From: Anaerolineae bacterium
Lineage (GTDB): Bacteria; Chloroflexota; Anaerolineae; Promineifilales; Promineifilaceae
Length of the DNA stretch: 32,817 bases
NCBI GenBank assembly: GCA_028277515.1
Contig: JANQGC010000298.1
Span: 1-32,817, forward strand
Reading direction: 5' to 3'
The first letter of the stretch is position 1. Each line of letters begins with the position of its first letter. The notes under the pieces were generated by a model. The model searched no databases. It saw only the letters and a list, made by a program, of their open reading frames with translations, and was not told where the DNA came from. This document shows positions 29,552 through 32,817 of this stretch, piece by piece. A program made the position numbers and the translations under genes.

Positions 29552-29849
29552 AGGAGCAGCAACCGCTTCTTTGTTCGCAGGGTGATTCCAAAATCGGATA
29601 GGTAACCGTGATTTCTTATCGTGCTGAGGAGCGAAATTATGAAATTTCGGTTACATCAATCCGTTGGTAACTTTGAAATAGCCCTATCTGTGTTCACCCC
29701 ATGATTTCATAACAAACCGATCCAGGTATAATAAGAAAAATCATTTGCACAGAAATTTGACAACTTTTCACTTGGCAAATGAGCGAAAATCATACAATAT
29801 AAGTTGTCAAATTTTAGGTAACATTTGTAAAGTGATGAAGGATGGAGAC
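29552..29849. other. 298-base intergenic region with a short coding-like frame and a dispersed repeat
   Basis: Contains a 21-codon frame at 29639-29704 ([21 protein letters not shown]) with GAGGAG 7 bases before its ATG, and the second copy of the 79-bp palindromic repeat. A further AT-rich stretch shows nothing else. Confidence 0.4.
29746..29824. repeat. 79-bp dispersed palindromic repeat, copy 2
   Basis: Same length as the copy at 19031-19109. The first 29 and last 24 bases are nearly identical and the centre diverged. The inverted arms still pair over 14 bp. Here the element lies 25 bases upstream of the LLM oxidoreductase start, in its leader, so it is not simply a terminator of convergent genes. 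Confidence 0.8.
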
Positions 29850-30884
29850 ATGCGCTTAGGAATAATGATCGGCTACGCCGCCGGTAAAATGGATTTGCCT
29901 GTTGACCTGGTTCAAGAAGCGGATCGATTAGGCGTTTATGCTGTTTGGAGCGCCGAAGCCTATGGCTCTGATGCGATTACCCCATTAGCCTGGTTAGGCG
30001 CATTGACCAACAACATTAAACTTGGCTCAGCGATCATGCAGATGCCCGGCAGGACACCGGCCAATGCCGCTATGACGGCCATGACCTTGAATCAGCTCTC
30101 CAACGGCCGTTTCCTGATGGGTCTCGGCCTCTCCGGGCCACAGGTCGTGGAAGGTTGGCACGGCCAAAGCTACAAACGTCCGCTGACGCGCAGCCGGGAA
30201 TACGTAGAAATCGTGCGCAAAATTCTGGCGCGTGAGGAGCGGTTGACCTACGATGGCCAACTGTACCAGATCCCCTACCAGGGTCCTGACGCCACCGGAC
30301 TGGGCAAGCCGCTCAAGAGCACATTGCATGCCCAGCCGGACATTCCAATTTACCTGGCGGCCATCGGCCCTAAAAATGTGCAGTTGACGGCCGAAATCGC
30401 CGATGGCTGGCTGCCCATCTTTTTCTCGCCGCAAAAATTTGATGAGATTTACGGCCCGCATATCCAAAAGGGATTAGATAAAGCGGGCAAAAGCATGGCC
30501 GACCTGGACATCGCCCCTTCGGTCTCCGTCGTCCTGACCGACAACCTGGACGTGGGTTACAATATGCTGCGGCCGATGCTGGCCCTCTATATCGGTGGCA
30601 TGGGCGCCAAAGGGCACAACTTTTACACCGACCTGGCCGGTCGTTACGGCTACGAAGGAGAAGCGGCCGACATTCAAGATCTTTATCTCTCCGGCAAAAA
30701 AGGAGAAGCGATGGCCAGAGTTCCCGCAGAATTGATTGATGAGGTTGCCCTCGTCGGCTCCAGAGAGCGCATTAAAGATCGCCTGCAGATGTGGATAGAC
30801 AGCCCAATAACCACTCTCAATATGATGATTTTTGACATCAAAACGCTGCGAATGATGGTCGAACTCCTGGATGAGCTTTCGTGA
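29850..30884 (+). CDS. LLM-class (luciferase-like) oxidoreductase, F420- or FMN-dependent
   Basis: A 344-residue TIM-barrel oxidoreductase of the bacterial luciferase superfamily. It has [12 protein letters not shown] near the N-terminus, then [16 protein letters not shown] and [25 protein letters not shown] lies around 180. The A-E-A-Y-G-S-D pattern is common in the F420-dependent N5,N10-methylenetetrahydromethanopterin-reductase-like group, but FMN cannot be excluded from sequence alone. The ATG at 29850 follows GGATGGAG; upstream in-frame codons run through the 79-bp repeat and are not coding. Confidence 0.9.
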   Translation: MRLGIMIGYAAGKMDLPVDLVQEADRLGVYAVWSAEAYGSDAITPLAWLGALTNNIKLGSAIMQMPGRTPANAAMTAMTLNQLSNGRFLMGLGLSGPQVVEGWHGQSYKRPLTRSREYVEIVRKILAREERLTYDGQLYQIPYQGPDATGLGKPLKSTLHAQPDIPIYLAAIGPKNVQLTAEIADGWLPIFFSPQKFDEIYGPHIQKGLDKAGKSMADLDIAPSVSVVLTDNLDVGYNMLRPMLALYIGGMGAKGHNFYTDLAGRYGYEGEAADIQDLYLSGKKGEAMARVPAELIDEVALVGSRERIKDRLQMWIDSPITTLNMMIFDIKTLRMMVELLDELS

Positions 30885-30904
30885 GGAAAGCCGGCGGATA
30901 GTTC

Positions 30905-30947
30905 GTATTAACCGCTTCAGCGGTTTAACGGCTAAAGCCATTACTAC
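30905..30947. repeat. REP-like double hairpin
   Basis: Two adjacent hairpins, AACCGC-TTCA-GCGGTT (30910-30925) and GGC-TAAA-GCC (30930-30939). The minus-strand 5' end is GTAG (30947-30944) and the plus-strand 5' end is GTAT, a near match. The layout (outward GTAG-type tetranucleotides, paired hairpins) is like the element at 8416-8468, but the stems differ. It fills most of the 94-base gap between the LLM and Nudix genes. Confidence 0.5.
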
Positions 30948-30978
30948 CAACCCTTCAAAATAACTTTGTTGGACTACT

Positions 30979-31533
30979 ATGAAGAATTGGAAAGTTTTAT
31001 CGCGAGAAACCATCCTGGATCAAGGAAAGTTCCTGCGGGTTGAGAATCATGTCGTGCAGCTTCCGGACGGCCGGATCATCGACAATTGGCCCTGGATTAT
31101 CACCCCTGACTTTGTCAATGTCGTCGCCATCACAACAGAAGGCAGTTACTTAATTTTCGAGCAAACGAAATACAGTATTGAGGGAACAACCCTGGCCACC
31201 ATTGGCGGATATATTGACCCGGGAGAATCTCCCTTAACGGCGGCCAAAAGAGAACTACGCGAAGAAACAGGATATGCGGCCGAATCCTGGCAATCCCTGG
31301 GCAGTTATCCTGTTGATGGCAACCGGGGTGCAGGAACAGCGCATCTTTTCCTGGCCTTGAACGCCCAAAAGGTTACCGAAATTGATGCCGACGATTTAGA
31401 GGATCAAAAGCTGCTGCTATTTACGCAAGATCAAATCCTTACCGCTCTCCATGAAGGCCGGTTCAAGCTTTTGCCCTGGGCAGCAGCCATAGCCTTGGCT
31501 CTTCATTACAAAAAGCAGCAGGCGATGAAATAG
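30979..31533 (+). CDS. Nudix hydrolase
   Basis: A 184-residue Nudix protein. The Nudix box G-x5-E-x7-R-E-U-x-E-E-x-G-U is complete at 77-99: G77, E83, R91-E92, E95-E96, G98. The N-terminus (I-L-D-Q-G-K-F-L-R-V) and the position of the box suggest an ADP-ribose pyrophosphatase-like enzyme, cleaving nucleoside diphosphate derivatives with Mg2+. The exact substrate is not fixed. It is 14 bases upstream of the Elp3-like gene and may be co-transcribed. The ribosome binding site is weak. Confidence 0.9.
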   Translation: MKNWKVLSRETILDQGKFLRVENHVVQLPDGRIIDNWPWIITPDFVNVVAITTEGSYLIFEQTKYSIEGTTLATIGGYIDPGESPLTAAKRELREETGYAAESWQSLGSYPVDGNRGAGTAHLFLALNAQKVTEIDADDLEDQKLLLFTQDQILTALHEGRFKLLPWAAAIALALHYKKQQAMK

Positions 31534-31547
31534 TGATAGAATCATAG

Positions 31548-32817
31548 ATGATGACGATATCCCTGGAATCCGTCGATGACGGCCGTTGGTATGCGCAGCG
31601 CGAACAAGTGGACATTAGTGGGCAAGAGGCGCTCTTTGTTGAACTGATTGAAGCGCTGTCCCGCAAACGGCCGTTAACCGGAAAGAAATACAACCAGACC
31701 ATGCGCCAATATGTGCGTCAAGGCTTGCCCTGGCTGAACAAGGGGCAGCTCATTGACGTCTATTCCCGGCTCTGCGACCAGGGAATGATGGAATACCAAG
31801 CGGAACTGCGCACTCACCTGCAGATGAAACCAACCCGCTCCCAGGCGGGCGTCACCGTGGTCACCGTGCTGACCAAGCCCTACCCCTGCCCCGGAGAGTG
31901 TATATTCTGCCCCACCGATGTCCGCATGCCCAAGAGCTACCTGCATGATGAGCCGGGTGCTCAGCGTGCGGAACGGCATGGTTTTGATCCCTTCACCCAA
32001 ACGACAGCGCGCATTCGCGCCCTGGAGCAAATCGGCCACCCGGCCGAAAAGATCGAGTTGCTCATCCTGGGCGGCACCTGGTCCAGCTATAAGCGAGATT
32101 ACCAGGAATGGTTTGTCAAACGCTGCTTTGACGCCATGAACGAAGTCGAAGCTGAATCATTGGCCGAGGCGCAGGCGATCAACGCCGAAGGAAAAAGGCG
32201 CAATGTGGGCCTGGTAGTGGAAACGCGCCAGGATCGGATTGATGAAGAGGAACTGCGCTGGCTGCGTTCCCTGGGTGTCACCAAGGTCCAGGTAGGCATT
32301 CAAAGCCTGGATGACCATATCCTTCAAATCAATAGACGCGGCCATGATGTGCAGTCAACACGTGATGCCTTCCGCCTTCTCCGCCTGGCCGGCTTCAAAA
32401 TTCATGGCCATTGGATGGCCAATCTACTGGGAGCGACACCGGAAAGTGATGTTGCGGATTACGGCCGTCTGTGGAGCGACCCGGCTATCCGGCCTGATGA
32501 ATTAAAAGTTTACCCCTGTATGCTGGTGGAAAATGCTGAGTTATATGAATATTGGCAGCGCGGCGAGTACGAACCTTACACCGAGGACCAGGTACGTGAA
32601 GTGTTGATTAGCTGTCTGGCTCAAACCCCGCGCTGGGTGCGTCTCAATCGCATGATTCGTGACTTCCCCACCACCCATGTCGTTGCCGGCAACAAGAAAG
32701 CTAACATGCGCCAGCTTGCGCAGCGAGAGATGAAGCGGCGCGGCATCCAGGGACAGGATATTCGTATCCGAGAAATTCGCCGCGAGAAGGTCAGTCGAAA
32801 GGATTTGCACCTGCGCA
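31548..32817 (+). CDS. Elp3-like radical SAM/GNAT protein, 5' part (runs off the window)
   Basis: An open frame of 423 codons that leaves the window. It resembles Elp3, the tRNA uridine-34 carboxymethylation enzyme. The cluster-binding C-P-G-E-C-I-F-C (about residue 114-121) is CX3CX2C. It is followed by L-I-L-G-G-T-W-S-S-Y, V-E-T-R-Q-D and V-Q-V-G-I-Q-S-L-D (the radical-SAM core), then H-W-M-A-N-L-L-G-A-T-P and V-Y-P-C-M-L-V. The GNAT domain should lie beyond the edge. The start is ATG 31548 or ATG 31551; TAGAAT 5-8 bases upstream could be the -10 box of a leaderless message. Such enzymes would modify tRNAs including the tRNA-Glu(UUC) of this window. Confidence 0.92.
   Translation, partial: MMTISLESVDDGRWYAQREQVDISGQEALFVELIEALSRKRPLTGKKYNQTMRQYVRQGLPWLNKGQLIDVYSRLCDQGMMEYQAELRTHLQMKPTRSQAGVTVVTVLTKPYPCPGECIFCPTDVRMPKSYLHDEPGAQRAERHGFDPFTQTTARIRALEQIGHPAEKIELLILGGTWSSYKRDYQEWFVKRCFDAMNEVEAESLAEAQAINAEGKRRNVGLVVETRQDRIDEEELRWLRSLGVTKVQVGIQSLDDHILQINRRGHDVQSTRDAFRLLRLAGFKIHGHWMANLLGATPESDVADYGRLWSDPAIRPDELKVYPCMLVENAELYEYWQRGEYEPYTEDQVREVLISCLAQTPRWVRLNRMIRDFPTTHVVAGNKKANMRQLAQREMKRRGIQGQDIRIREIRREKVSRKDLHLR

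Noticed and set aside
1..32817. CRISPR array or phage structural genes
   Set aside because: No regularly spaced short repeats, no cas genes and no capsid, tail or terminase-like proteins were seen.

Overview
Organism. The window looks like a chromosomal segment of a mid-GC bacterium, and a member of the Chloroflexota (Anaerolineae-like) fits best. This is inferred from gene content: a MoxR/VWA pair, menaquinone synthesis (MenB), a flavin/F420 LLM-type oxidoreductase, a free-standing alkyltransferase-like protein, many toxin-antitoxin pairs, several start codons only 6-7 bases after a -10 box, and an iterated CGGCCG palindrome. No rRNA or other decisive taxonomic marker is present. Layout. 1-3.7 kb, minus strand: the 5' end of tyrS with an attenuator-like leader, a MoxR ATPase plus VWA (CoxE-like) pair, and a tandem GNAT protein. 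3.8-6.9 kb: a tRNA-Glu(UUC) gene followed by an accessory island of three toxin-antitoxin systems (Phd/VapC, ribbon-helix-helix/VapC, HigBA), a 138-bp direct repeat, and truncated second copies of two of these genes. 6.6-8.2 kb, minus strand: a small membrane protein, an alkyltransferase-like protein and menB. 8.4-12.8 kb: a REP-like inverted pair, a fourth TA system (VapBC), a methyltransferase, an unrecognised 372-residue protein with an ASCH/PUA-like partner, and a fifth TA pair (AbrB-type/PIN). 13-18.2 kb: an ECF sigma factor, a 145-residue partner and an MFS transporter in one operon; a convergent polytopic membrane protein; and a methyltransferase/sulfotransferase pair. 18.3-21.6 kb: an endonuclease/exonuclease/phosphatase-fold enzyme, an NmrA-like/dienelactone-hydrolase operon and a DUF1801 protein. 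21.7-22.7 kb: a thioredoxin-fold TlpA-like lipoprotein interrupted by an in-frame UGA, followed by msrB. 22.9-25.2 kb: an Lrp/AsnC regulator, an aromatic amino acid hydroxylase and a methyltransferase. 25.6-28.3 kb: a two-subunit molybdenum hydroxylase with a Tat signal. 28.4-32.8 kb: an MFS transporter, an LLM oxidoreductase, a Nudix hydrolase and the 5' part of an Elp3-like gene. Highlights. The strongest unusual signal is the TlpA-like gene at 21672-22310. Its UGA at 21978 replaces the first cysteine of the CxxC active site, giving U-I-N-C. A perfect 7-bp hairpin with a GGGUC loop lies 18-36 nt downstream, as expected of a bacterial SECIS. The reading frame stays open and thioredoxin-like to a stop that overlaps the ATG upstream of msrB. 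I interpret it as a selenocysteine-containing membrane-anchored thiol oxidoreductase, probably paired with methionine sulfoxide repair. Second is the tRNA-Glu-adjacent TA island, with repeats and fragments that record recent cassette shuffling. Non-coding signals include two 79-bp copies of a palindromic dispersed repeat, two REP/BIME-like elements, and the CGGCCG palindrome at roughly 60 sites by eye.
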